Source: Cryptomeria japonica (lineage: Eukaryota; Streptophyta; Pinopsida; Cupressales; Cupressaceae). From it: a stretch of 64,000 nt of DNA. A program made the position numbers and the translations under genes. A model generated the notes under the pieces. It did no database searches and was not told where the DNA came from. It saw only the letters and a list, made by a program, of their open reading frames with translations. Positions 35,541 to 46,877 of the stretch are shown in pieces (within the stretch, counting starts at the first letter, position 1; each line of letters starts with the position of its first letter). Location: NCBI RefSeq assembly GCF_030272615.1, contig NC_081407.1:153035048-153099047 (forward strand), in the 5' to 3' direction.

Positions 35541-36824
35541 TGTGCTATGCTCAAAGATACCATTGCTAAAAAGGAAATAAGGACAATCACGAAATCCTTA
35601 ACTATTTAAGCAATTCAAACATAAAACCAATGAAATAATGCAATTAAGAAATAGGAATTAAAATCATTCAATAAAACTCCCTATCCCAAGATGGCATATC
35701 GCTTCCATTGCTCTTCTCCTCCTCGTGGTATGATGACTCTCAAATATTGCCCTGGTAACCTGTAAGTGACACAAAGATTTGAAGTTCGTGATTCAGAGTA
35801 AAGATTGAGGATGATTGAAAATGGAGATTGGATGCTCAATTTATAGAAAATTGGATGAGATTGATTGAAAGGTGGAACAAATTGATCAAGAGGTGTGAAC
35901 TCAAGTGAGCTCAAATGCAAGTTGATAATTGAACTATTGATTGTAGGAGTGAAACTCAATAGATTGAATAGATTAATTGAGTCAACTGATTGAGAAAAAG
36001 CTGACTGAGGGAAGAAAAAGAATGATTGGAGGAAATAAAGAAGATGACATAGAGAGCTTAATTTAGAAAAAGCTAACTGAAAGATGGAAATAGAAGTTGA
36101 AGAAATAAATGATTTAATTAATTAATTGATTGAATTAATTAATTTAGCATGTGCTTGCATTTAGATTTAGATTATTAATTTAATCTTTGCATGAGATATT
36201 ATTCAAATAATTGAATTTATTAATTCAATTTAGTATTTGAATATATTTAAAACTTAACTTTGATTTTCAATTTGATTTTTGAAATCATGCACATGTAATT
36301 GAATTTGGAAGAAATCAGAAGAATATGAAATGAAATGAAATTAGAATTTGAGGATTTGGAAATGGAAGAATTAATTAGTTAATTAAATAATTTAAAGAAA
36401 CTATTTAATTATTTAGAAATGAAATTCAATTAAATAATAAAGATTATTTAATTTAAAGGATTAAATCATAATTAATTAAATAATTAATATTTAATTAATA
36501 TTTAGAAGAGGGTTGAATGATTAGTTGATTAGAGATAGAAATTGAATAATTAGTAATTTATTTAAATAATAAAGATTATTTAAATTGGGGAATTAATCAT
36601 AATTAATTAAATAAAAATATTTAATTAATATTTTAGGAAATGATTAAAATGACTAGAATGATGATAGAATAGGAAATAGAATAATTAGTAAGATAATGAA
36701 GAAATATGAAATTAGAAGAATTTAGAAGAATAAGTTTAATTGACTTAATTAAATAATAAAGATTATTTAATCAATTAGAGGAATAATTAGTACATAATCA
36801 ATGAGACATTTTTAGGTGTCTACA
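35541..36824 (-). repeat. LTR (3' LTR in element orientation)
   Basis: Ends TGTGCTATGC and GGTGTCTACA. The right half is extremely AT-rich with repeated blocks such as AATAAAGATTATTTAA and AATTAATTAAATAA. Confidence 0.9.
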
Positions 36825-36837
36825 TTTGCCCCTCTTT
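36825..36837 (-). promoter_or_regulatory. Polypurine tract of the nested element
   Basis: Read on the minus strand, AAAGAGGGGCAAA directly precedes the LTR start TGTAGACACC. It is the main evidence for orientation. Confidence 0.7.
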
Positions 36838-39253
36838 GAGACAATGTTGAAGTAACGTTGTTTCAAAGAAAATGAAAAATTCTGCCCCAGTATGCCCTGG
36901 TGATACTTAGGGTGTAATGCCCCCTCGAGAGATTGTTTGTGCATTAAAGACATGAATGATCTCTCAAAAAATAGAAGAATGTGAGATGAAAGATAGAAGA
37001 ATGTTTAGCTGATTAGAGATAGGTGATGTGAAAATGATATTCAGATAGAATATGAGAGAATAAATTGATGAAATAGAATAATGTTAGATGAGAATTAGAA
37101 GCAATTGAAGATGATTGATATGAGATGATAAGAAAATGATTTAGAAAGAAGATGGGAAATCAACAGAATATCAAGAAACAGATGAGATGAGAATGAAATT
37201 GAATGAATCACGAACCTGTGTCACAAATTTTATTGCGTAAATATATATTCATCATTGAGCCTTATTATTGAACAATGAAGCTTAGCACATCAGGGTATAA
37301 GGAACCGAGATGTAAAGATATCTCATTGAAAAAACAAACACGTAGTAGACAAGCAACAAACAAAGAAAAAGATAATGCCCATCTTAGCTCCTCTAGTCAC
37401 TTGTGGACATCCTTGAGTAGCATAGGAACATAATCTGTTGCCAAATGATAAAAAGATAAAGACTGACCCGAACAAAATTCAGCAGCTATATTGACCTTGT
37501 GCCTTCGTTCTCGGTTGTTTGATGTGATGGTTGATAATGTCTGATCTCAGAAAGTTGCGGACCTCGTTTAAGACTAACTTGTCTGATTTCGAGTGTATCC
37601 TCTTCTATTTAAGACAAGATAATCATCACGTTGATATGGATATGATACAATTGATAAGACAGTTTGATCAGTTGATTGCAGATGTTTGACTGGATAGTCG
37701 TATCCTTTGTTAACTTCGTGCGAAGTGTTTGCTGGATATCTGCTAGGGTATTTGTTTCTCACAAGACATTTTATTGCAAGTATTTCTGATTGATTGATTT
37801 TCGATTTTTAGTTCTTTTCCAAGAGCTTTTTCAATGTTTTTGGATTATGTAGATCGATATTTGAATGTTTTTTATTGACTTGTTCAAGATCGTATATGGA
37901 TGTTTTTGGTTGGTATGTTTTCCATTTTTGAATGTTTTTAGTTGATTTTTTTCAGGATTTTATTTGAATGTTTTTGGTTGATTTTGGATTTTGAGTTTTT
38001 CAATGTTTTTGGATTTTGTGGTTTTCAATGTTTTTGGATATTTTTTTAGGACTTTATACGGTTTTTTAGGATTTTTTCAAGACTTTATCTGATTTTTTTT
38101 GGATTTTTTCAGTTATGCCCCCAGTGTGCAGATCTGCATGATATGATGATCTGTAGAATGCATATGAAGATAAATGAATTTTTGACATGACCTATGTGAA
38201 TGCAATGTGCAGGATGAAGATGCATTTCCTATTCGAACAAGGTTGACTATGTTTGTTTTTGCATTTGAATACACCAATTGAAATGGAGGTGCAAAAAATT
38301 TCATAGATAAGCGGTCAATCGATCTCTAAGGCCCTTTGGAACATTCATCTCAATACACTTAGTGACTAGGATTTACAAATGGAGACGCGGAAACTTCCCC
38401 ATTGGTTCTTGAAACTTTGATCTTCTTTTGTTGTTGAGTTAATTCCTGCTCTTGTGTTCACTAAAGATCCTTAGCATCCTATACGACTAGCTACATGGAT
38501 TATTCTAACTTCAAAAGCATCCCGAATAGAGCCTTGCTGCCAGCAAGCCTTGAGAGATCCGACAAGGTTATAGCCATTGCTCCATTGACTATAATTTCTC
38601 AAATATTGCTCCATTGCCAGTAGGCGTTCATAGCTCTGATGGAGTTATTTGTATGTTCCCATAGTCAAGCTTTTTATCACATTTGTATACATGATATTTT
38701 AGTTATATATCATTGCTCTTTTTGCCTTTAGATGGATATTTGGCATAGCTCTTTTTATTTTTATTTTCTTGCCTTGACTTGTAAGTAATGAAACCTACTT
38801 GGGTGTGACAATTACAATGGCGCTGAAGTAGAATTTCAGATTTTTCACTAGTCATATGATCAACTAGGTGTCTAGAATGAATTAGAGATTTATTGTGTTT
38901 GAGATATAGCAATTGATAGATTTTGGGTTAACAAGTCTCAAATAGTGAAATCACTACCCCACCATAAGTAAAGCATCGTCACAGGGTAATGTTGAAAATA
39001 AATGACCTTAGAACCTCAAAGACTTCATGTCTGAATATCTAAGAAAGGAGATGACCCTTGTTTTCTTTAGATACCAACGAATGATAAACTTGGATAGTTG
39101 CCTTGTTTTATTGATGCTGCTATATGTAATTGCTGAAAGTTTTGCAAACATGACTTCTAAATATGATGGTGTTTGGAAAGAAATTGTATGCAATGTCGTG
39201 TTGTGAATAAAATGAAATGCAACGCGAAAAGTAAAACCTAAACTACACAACCC
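36838..39253. other. Internal region of nested element, no recognised gene
   Basis: Non-coding as far as I can tell. The stretch around 37,780-38,110 is a run of imperfect phrases on TTTTTGGATTTTG and GAATGTTTTTGG. Element 3' region in the minus orientation. Confidence 0.5.
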
Positions 39254-40882
39254 TTAGGTATAATATTTGTGTAGGTAGTTCATTGGTCTTTGTTTGAAGA
39301 GTCGGATAAAAATGTGTTTTCCAATAAGATATAAGGACTCAGCTGGGTGTACGTGTTCAACATCTCCAATATTGATTTTATTAGTTTTTGGATTTTGTGG
39401 ATCATCAAAGGAAAATCCATCTCTGGAACCCATGAATTCAGCAATAGCCTTATGATTTTCAATGAAATCTAATCGTGGTAGGTTCTCTTGCCCCCAGTCT
39501 ATCAAGTGCAGGTGTATGAGGCAAATTGATTTCGAAGTTATGACATGAGCGGGTGTTATGTCTGTTTTTATTGATGCACTTGAAGAGGATGATGGAATAA
39601 TTGTTGACAAGTTGCTCTGTGTAGTATGATCTGGGTTGGTGATTTCATTGACGAGGGGTTTATGAACAACTTGTGTAGAGGGATTGGGATCACTAGGATA
39701 AATGACAAGCTTATTTGAGAGGGAACCTTGTAAGGAACATGGAAGATTATGACATGGAGATGAAGAGATGAAGGGACCTTGATCAGGATTTGGAGAAATA
39801 ATGGGATCTTATTTTGGACATGAAGGTAAAGGTATGCTTTAATCTTGTCTTGGAAAAGGATTATTATGAAGGATGGAAGAGATGTCCTGATCTTGTTTAG
39901 GAGGTGGATGTTGGATGGGACTTGAAATGACACTTTGTTCTTGAGATGGAAGGGTTTGATTATGAATGGAATAGAAAAGAGTGAGGGGATTATCATAAGA
40001 TTCTTGGTCGGTGGGATCTTGATCAAAAATTGGGTAGGATGGAAGTGGTTGCTCTTGATCTTTATTTGTTTCAGGACTCATTTCTTCTGATTTTTGATCA
40101 TTCTCTTGACACGGGGTAAGAATTTGGATATGCATGGGAGATTCTTGGAATGTTTTAAAATTTTGGCCCGATGAAGAAGAATTTTGAATGAGATCCTCTA
40201 AATCATGACTTGAATTAGATTGGATTTGTACGATGGATAGCCCTTGCGAGGTTGTGTTATTAGATAAAGATGGTGTGGATTGGTCTTGTGTGACTTCAGG
40301 GGATGATGAAATGGTGGATAGATATGGTTGATTTAGGATTTGTTTGAAAGAGGTTTGATTTTGGTTGAAAAAGATTTGATTTTGGTTGAATGAATTTTGG
40401 TTTGGACTTTGGTTGAAATGGGTGTGATTTTGGTTGAACGAGGTTTGAATGTTGGGTTGGTATGAATTTTGATTTGGACTTTGGTTGAATGGGGTTTGAT
40501 TTTGGTTGAAAGAGGTACTTTGAATGTTGGGTTGATGTGATTGGTATGATTGATGTAGTGGGTTGAAAGAAAAAGAAGGTTTACATGACTCTAATGTTGG
40601 TTGAACTGAGGTAGGAACGATTTTGTTGAAGAATGAAGGTTGGCATGTTTGAATGGTCTCACAAGAATAAGAAGGTTGGTCTGATACTAATCCCCTTGTG
40701 GCCCTTACTTCTGTCATCATGTTTTCTAACCAACCCCTATGGTTGTCAGGACTAGTCATGTCAGTCACTTGTTGTTGCAAAGTTTTGATTTGTTGAGCTA
40801 AGGTTTCTATGGATGGCAATGGAATAGGAATGGAAGGGGTGAATCCTCCACCTTCCCTACAAAATGTATAATTCCAATCCAT
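39254..40882 (-). pseudogene. Unknown Asn/Gln-rich ORF of the nested element
   Basis: A minus-strand frame starts at 40882 (MDWNYTFCREGGG) and runs about 543 codons to a stop at 39254, broken only by two TAA codons near 39,841 and 39,812. Both look like CAA to TAA changes. The N-terminal part has a short heptad-like stretch (IETLAQQIKTLQQQVTDM). The middle is rich in Asn, Gln, Ser and Phe with repeated FNQNQTxFNQSPNQNS-like units, and the acidic part has many SQDQ and DQDP pieces. The C-terminal 110 residues look folded and less biased (DWGQENLPRLDFIENHKAI, then EFMGSRDGFSFDD). I know no matching domain. It could be a Gag-like or RNA-binding protein of the element, which is inference. Confidence 0.6.
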
Positions 40883-41180
40883 GATGTTTTCTCATTTGGT
40901 TTGGACCTAGGATCACAACATGTAAGATATTTTCTCCATTTCTTTGAATGTGACAATGTTTGATTGAACTTGACCAACTTGTTTGAGTTGAGGTTGAGTT
41001 TGACTGATCCTCTTATTGTGTTTTGGACGTTTGGGGTATGACTTTCTAGGATGATTATGCAAATGATGATGAACTAAGACAAACGTATATGAGGTCTAGA
41101 CGAAGACGTATATGAGGATGATGATGCAGACTCAAACTTAGGACTATGCAACGACTATGAATGATAATGCAAAAATACTT

Positions 41181-41390
41181 AGGATGATAATGAGGACGTA
41201 AGTGGGACCATGCAAAAGATGTAGGACGATAATGAGGACGTAAGTGTGACTATGCAAAAGATGTAGGATGATAATGAGGATGTAAGTGGGACTATGCAAA
41301 AGACGTAGGACGATAATGAGGACGTAAGTGGGACTATGCAAAAGGCATAGGACGATAATGAGGACGTGATTGGGACTATGTAAAAGACGA
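41181..41390. repeat. 42-bp tandem repeat, five units
   Basis: Units start at 41181, 41223, 41265, 41307 and 41349, each AGGACGATAATGAGGACG-like with few substitutions. 42 bp keeps a reading frame, giving 14-residue repeats on the minus strand (LLHSPTYVLIIVL-like). Whether it is translated is not known. Confidence 0.9.
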
Positions 41391-42372
41391 TGTAAAGACT
41401 TCCTAGGGTAACAAGTATGTAAGGAATTTTGAGTTTTGGTTTCAAATTGGACTTTGTTTTCTGTAACTTCATGTGTAGGACAATGTTTTGTAGTTTTCCA
41501 AATATAAAAACAATTGCTAGTAGGTATGTATAGTTGACTGACTCAATTTTCAAACAATCTCAGAAAATTTGGAGATACGTGGGATAGGACTTGAAATAGC
41601 CCAAGGGACTACCTCAATACTGGTCTATCAAAACGGTACATAAAAAGCACAAAATACAATCTTAGGTTGGATAGTGGACACCATTCAGTGAGGCCCCCAC
41701 AGCAAAATACCGAAAAAAGATGGACAGATAGAGAGTCTAGCAGCACTGGCTCCACTCCACAACACACACTTCTCGGGCATGCCGGTCTCTCTTACCCTAA
41801 AGATCTAAAGATCTTATCACCGAGGGATTTCTGTCTCATAATGTAAGGTACATGAGGGGTATCTATGGGGTACGATCCACACTCCCAGAACCACTGAACG
41901 TAGGATTTTTGGCAACTAAATTGGTTCTTAGTATTAGGTTTCGAGGGATCCCGATCCAACGATGGATTCTCAGAGCAAGCCACTTAAGGCTTTAGTTGAG
42001 CTTATCGGTGCAGGGAAGGCCCCCACATACATCGCATTCACTCAACACTCTAGCCGCCTGACCAGTATATTTATATAGCAACTCGAAAAACCTGCTCAAG
42101 AGTATGCTGGGAGAGATGATATCCCTAATGCATCCCAATTCGAAGTACCTCTGTTGGGTGATGAAATCCCCAATCAAAGATACCCCTCACTACATAGAAC
42201 AAAAAGAAAATTTGGATGTCGTTGTCACCTTCCTTCTTTCTCTGAAGAGCCTGATGGCAGGTAGAAAGTCAGTTAGTGCAACTGTAGGTCCACCCCAGAC
42301 ACAAAAAAGTTCTTTTCCCTAAGAAAATGAAAAAAAATGATTTAATCTAATGTAGCCTGATTCACGTTCATT

Positions 42373-42690
42373 TTATAGCCCAAATTTAGGTGTTAGATAC
42401 ACATGTGCATGTCAATTTTAAACACCAAATCCAAGTATGAAGGCATACATGTCAAATTTAACCATTTGTTGATTTTTAAGCACCAAAAACCAAGTGTGAG
42501 ATACACGCATGTCAATTTTAGCCCATGTTCATTTTAAACACCAACAATGAAGTGTGAGATTATGCATGCATGTCCTTTTTAACTGTTGTTGATTTTAAGC
42601 ACTAAAAAATTGAAGTGTGAGGTGTGCATGCATGTCCTTTTTAACTGTTGTTGATTTTAAGCAATAAAAATTGAAGTGTGAAGTGTGCAT
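42373..42690. repeat. ~60-bp tandem repeat, about five units
   Basis: Units share GTGTGAGnTnnGCATGCATGTC, a TTTTAA(CT) block and TTGATTTTAAGCACTAAAAA. Divergence rises towards the left. It lies in the 5' leader of the nested element in minus orientation. Confidence 0.8.
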
Positions 42691-42839
42691 GAAAAATTAC
42701 TAATCTAATCCTCTCTGCAAATCCGCCACAAGCTAAAAAAAAAAGATTAGTAGTAAAAATAAACCAACAAAAAATAGAAATTCAAAACTTGACATTGACG
42801 ATTGCGTAATGTTACCTGAGCGAATTTGTGATACTTACA

Positions 42840-43370
42840 GACCGAATGCATAATAATACCTATGCGATTGCGTGATACTTATAGAGTGAATGCATGAAAC
42901 TAACAGAGCGAATGCGTAATTATGAAAGAGCAAATGTATGAAACTAATAGAGCGAATGCGTAAAAATGACAGGGCGAATGCGTGACAAATAAACAAACAA
43001 TTAATGAACCCTATCAAAAGCATAAACTTTTACTAGAATCCTACAAAACTAAAAATTGTGAATGCGTGATGATGTGTGGGTGAATGCGTAATGATATCTG
43101 GGTGAATGCATAATGATATGTAGGTGAATGCGTAATGATATCTGGGTGAATGCGTAATGATGTGTAGGTGAATGCATAATGATGTCTGGGTGAATGCGTG
43201 ACACTTAGCAGAATGCACAAAAATATGAGGGTGATTGCGTGAAAATATTAGTGAATGCGTGACTCAAACTAGAAAATTGAAAAATATGAATGCCTATTGG
43301 TGTCTACATGAATGCATAAATCTGTCTATGCGATTGCGTGATGATGTAAGCTCGATTGCGTGACAGAAAA
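42840..43370. repeat. GAATGCGT-based repeats, ~22-bp tandem core
   Basis: The phrase GTGAATGCGTAATGATATCTGG is repeated with changes at about 43055-43205, and looser GCGAATGCGTGA units occupy the flanks. The repeat keeps CpG in most copies. Tandem arrays here and at 42373-42690 occupy the leader next to the presumed 5' LTR. Confidence 0.85.
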
Positions 43371-43494
43371 ATATTTTCTCAAAATTCGTGCAACTTGATT
43401 TTTTTTTTTTTGAAAAATTCGTACAATCTGCAAAAATCACACAGAAAAATAAAGAAGGTTAAATTGTTGTTAGTTCATGTTGGGTTCACCAAAA

Positions 43495-44777
43495 TGTGCT
43501 ATGCTCAAAGATACCATTGCTAAAAAGGAAATAAGGACAATCACAAAATCCTTAACTATCTAAGCAATTCAAACATAAAACCAATGAAATAATGCAATTA
43601 AGAAATAGGAATTAAAATCATTAAATAAAACTCCCTATCCCAAGATGGCATATCACTTCCATTTCTCTTCTCCTCTTCGTGGTATGATGGCTCTCAGATA
43701 TTGCGCTGGTAACCTGTAAGTGACACAAAGATTCGAAGTTCGTGATTTAGAGTAAAGATTGAGGAGGATTGAAAATGGAGATTGGATGCTCAATTTATAG
43801 AAAATTGGATGAGATTGATTGAAAGGTGGAACACATTGATCAAGAGGTGTGAACTCAGGTGAGCTCAAATGCAAGTTGATAGTTGAACTGTTGATTGTAG
43901 GAGTGAAACTCAATAGATTGAATAGATTAATTGAGTCAACTGATTGAGAAAAAGCTGACTGAGGGAAGAAAAAGAATGATTGGAGGAAATAAAGAAGATG
44001 ACAGAGAGCTTAATTTAGAAAAAGCTAACTGAAAGATGGAAATAGAAGTTGAAGAAATAAATGATTTAATTAATTAATTGATTGAATTAATTAATTTAGC
44101 ATGTGCTTGCATTTAGATTTAGATTATTAATTTAATCTTTGCATGAGATATTATTCAAATAATTGAATTTATTAATTCAATTTAGTATTTGAATATATTT
44201 AGAACTTAACTTTGATTTTCAATTTGATTTTTGAAATCATGCACATGTAATTGAATTTGGAAGAAATTAGAAGAATATGAAATGAAATGAAATTAGAATT
44301 TGAGGATTTGGAAATGGAAGAATTAATTAGTTAATTAAATAATTTAAAGAAACTATTTAATTATTTAGAAATGAAATTTAATTAAATAATAAAGATTATT
44401 TAATTTAAAGGATTAAATCATAATTAATTAAATAATAAATATTTAATTAATATTTAGAAGAGGGTTGAATGATTAGTTGATTAGAGATAGAAATTGAATA
44501 ATTAGCAATTTATTTAAATAATAAAGATTATTTAAATTGGGGAATTAATCAAAATTAATTAAATAATAAATATTTAATTAATATTTTAGGAAATGATTAA
44601 AATGACTAGAATGATTATAGAATAGGAAATAGAATAATTAGTAAGATAATGAAGAAATATGAAATTAGAAGAATTTAGAAGAATAAGTTTAATTGACTTA
44701 ATTAAATAATAAAGATTATTTAATCAATTAGAGGAATAATTAGTACATAGTCAATGAGACATTTTTAGGTGTCTACA
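43495..44777 (-). repeat. LTR (5' LTR in element orientation)
   Basis: Copy of 35541-36824, followed by AAAAT. The differences from the other LTR are mostly transitions plus a 2-bp deletion. Confidence 0.9.
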
Positions 44778-44782
44778 AAAAT

Positions 44783-45632
44783 AGCTAAGGATAGTAGTGA
44801 TCGGGGGAGTGAAGATTAAACTAGTGATAGGGTTTAATAGAGGGTTAACCAGCATGGTTTGAGCAACCGCTATAGCAACTAGAGTGCATCTGAAGAGATA
44901 ACCAGTAGGAGATTGTACTAGCAGGCAGGCAGTTGAGAAGAGCAGCAAGGAGGAGATCAGGTAGAGTAGAAGAAGAACATAGGTAGAGCGGTAGATGTTA
45001 CCGATAGTGGAGAAGTAGATGAGAGCAGCAGAAGAGTGAACCAGTGTAGCAGAGAAGGTGTCTCACTGGCATAAGGAAGTTGTGTGTGAAGAGGTTGCAA
45101 AACTCTTTTGTAACTATGATATTAAATTTTCTTTTGATGTTATCATTGAGATCACTAAGTTGTAGCTTGGTGCAGGGTTTGTAGCTCCTTTGGGTTGGTT
45201 TCCATAAACTAGCAGGGGTTGTAGCTCCTTTGGGTTGTAGCCCATAAATCAGTTAGGGGTTGGTGCTCCTTGGGTTGGTGCCCTAAATCAGGGATTGGTG
45301 CTCCTTGGGTTGGTGCCCTAAATTAGGGTTTGGAGCTCCTTGGGTTGAAGCCCTAAACATTGTAACAAAGATTCATTGTGAGGCTGGATTGGAGAAGTAG
45401 ACTCCAACAACATTGCTCACCGAGGTTTTTTCCATCTTGCATTTTCCTCATACATACTGGTGTTATGTGATGTCCCTTTGTGTGAATGCATTTGTGTTTA
45501 GTCTCCTCACTAACCAGTAAGTCTGCATTCAACTGGATGCATTAATCAGTATGCTCACATAGAATAGTTAGAAGGGAAAAGTTTGTGAACCACTGATTCA
45601 CCCCCCTTCTTAGTGGTGCATTGTGTCTAACA
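44783..45632 (+). repeat. Outer LTR, right part
   Basis: Resumes directly after the AAAAT duplication. It contains five tandem units of about 35-43 bp around GCTCCTTGGGTTGGTGCCC (about 45170-45360), a C-rich TGATTCACCCCCC motif at 45593-45606, and ends GTGTCTAACA at 45632. Confidence 0.75.
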
Positions 45633-45633
45633 A

Positions 45634-45646
45634 TTGGTATGAGAGC
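45634..45646 (+). promoter_or_regulatory. Primer-binding site of the outer element
   Basis: TTGGTATGAGAGC, initiator Met tRNA type, one base after the LTR end. It shows that the split LTR is a 5' LTR of a plus-strand element. Confidence 0.8.
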
Positions 45647-45706
45647 CTAGGTGCCCTATTTGTCAAGCTTTCTCTCGCTTGGGTAGATTTTGGCTTAAGG
45701 ACACAA

Positions 45707-46877
45707 TGCTTTGTTTAGTGTCAATCCCCGCTCCTGTGTTTGATGGTTCAAACTATTCTATTTGGAGTCATAGAATGGAAGTCTACTTGTCCTCTCTAGG
45801 GCTCGATGTATGGATGTCGGTTGTTAATAGTTGCCCTAGGAATGTCAGTCCTCCCATCGAATCTAAAGAACAAAGAAGATGCTTGTGCAATGAAGAAGCC
45901 ATGAAGGCTATATTCTGTGGGCTCATTGGTGATGTCTCCTCATAGGTGGATAAGTGCAGATCGATAAAGAGTCTATGGGATAGAATAAAGATGCTTTATG
46001 GAAATGAACCCTGCACCGCTGGATCAATTTGTGAGAGTGAGAAGAACAATGCAACAAACACATGCACAGATGACCGAGGTAGATCAGATTGTTGCAATAG
46101 TAATGATGAAGAAGGAACTCATCTCTTCATGACACAAGAATCTGAAGATGAGGTGCACACATTTGAAAGTGATAAGACAAAGGGATCCCACCGATATGAT
46201 GTGTTTGGTAGTGATGATGAAGAATAAGGAGACAAGGTAGATAGATCTAGCCATCCAGACCTATTTGATAGTGAGGGTGAAGAAGAAGATGAAGCAAAAG
46301 TTGATCTTGAAGGAGAGCTTGTAAATGCACTTGAAGAACTCAACAAAGTAAGAAATGAATACAAGCTATTCAAGAATTCTGCTATAGTAGAGCAGAAACG
46401 ATTGACAAATTGCCTTGAAGAATCTAAGAAATACATCTCAGAGTTGAGGACTCAAGAAGAAGGCACCAAGGAGTGTCGGTGTAATGATCTAGCATATGTG
46501 CTAGAAGTTAAGGATAAAGAATATCTGCAGCTGGTTGGAGAAATGGAGACTCTCTGGAGTGACCTTGAGAAATGTCAGGATAAACTCAAGGTAAGAATCC
46601 GGTTTGATGGCAGCAGTGATGCCTTGGACAAAATTTTCAAGAAGCAAAAGTATGCCAAGGACACTGAAGGTTTAGGTAGTGGTGCCAATGAATGTTCCAA
46701 CAACAAGAATGTCCCCCACAATGATATAATGTTTGTCTCCTCAAATGGAGAAAACAAAGGCCAAAACTTCATAGTGAGAAATGCTCCCTGGAAGAAGGTT
46801 GATCTAAGCACAACCAGTGAAGACTTGCAGACAAGAAAGAAGAACCGAGCTGCAAGAAGAAAGAATCATGCAGATCC
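45707..46877 (+). pseudogene. Gag of the outer element, cut at 46,877
   Basis: From 45707 the frame gives a Copia-type gag N-terminus (FDGSNYSIWSHRMEVYLSS), with a TAG at 45943 and a short UBN2-like piece (SIKSLWDRIKMLYGNE). The zinc-knuckle part appears deleted. After a TAA at 46225 an acidic, coiled-coil-like tail follows (EGELVNALEELNKVRNEY, LEESKKYISELRTQEEG). The coding sequence joins, without LTR or stop, to the antisense of a Copia reverse transcriptase at about 46,877. Elements carrying only gag are known in plants, but the truncation prevents deciding whether this one had pol. Confidence 0.65.

Larger units (their letters stand above)
35541..44777 (-). mobile_element. Complete non-autonomous LTR element nested in another LTR
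   Basis: Two LTRs of 1,284 and 1,283 bp (35541-36824 and 43495-44777) with TG...CA ends flank 6.67 kb of internal sequence. The 5-bp duplication AAAAT lies at 35536-35540 and 44778-44782. The minus strand is taken as coding for two reasons. A purine-rich tract (AAAGAGGGGCAAA on the minus strand, 36825-36837) abuts the left LTR, and the only long frame is on the minus strand. No gag domain, protease, integrase or reverse transcriptase was recognised, so this fits a large retrotransposon derivative mobilised by an autonomous partner. About 26 differences between the LTRs were counted by eye. Minus-strand sequence next to the right LTR (TTTTGGTGAACCCAAC) should hold the primer site, but I could not match it to a tRNA. 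Confidence 0.85.

Noticed and set aside
41144-41553. Membrane protein with repeated hydrophobic 14-residue units (minus strand)
   Set aside because: It is the 42-bp tandem repeat read in one frame. Another frame across it is also open, so coding is not supported.
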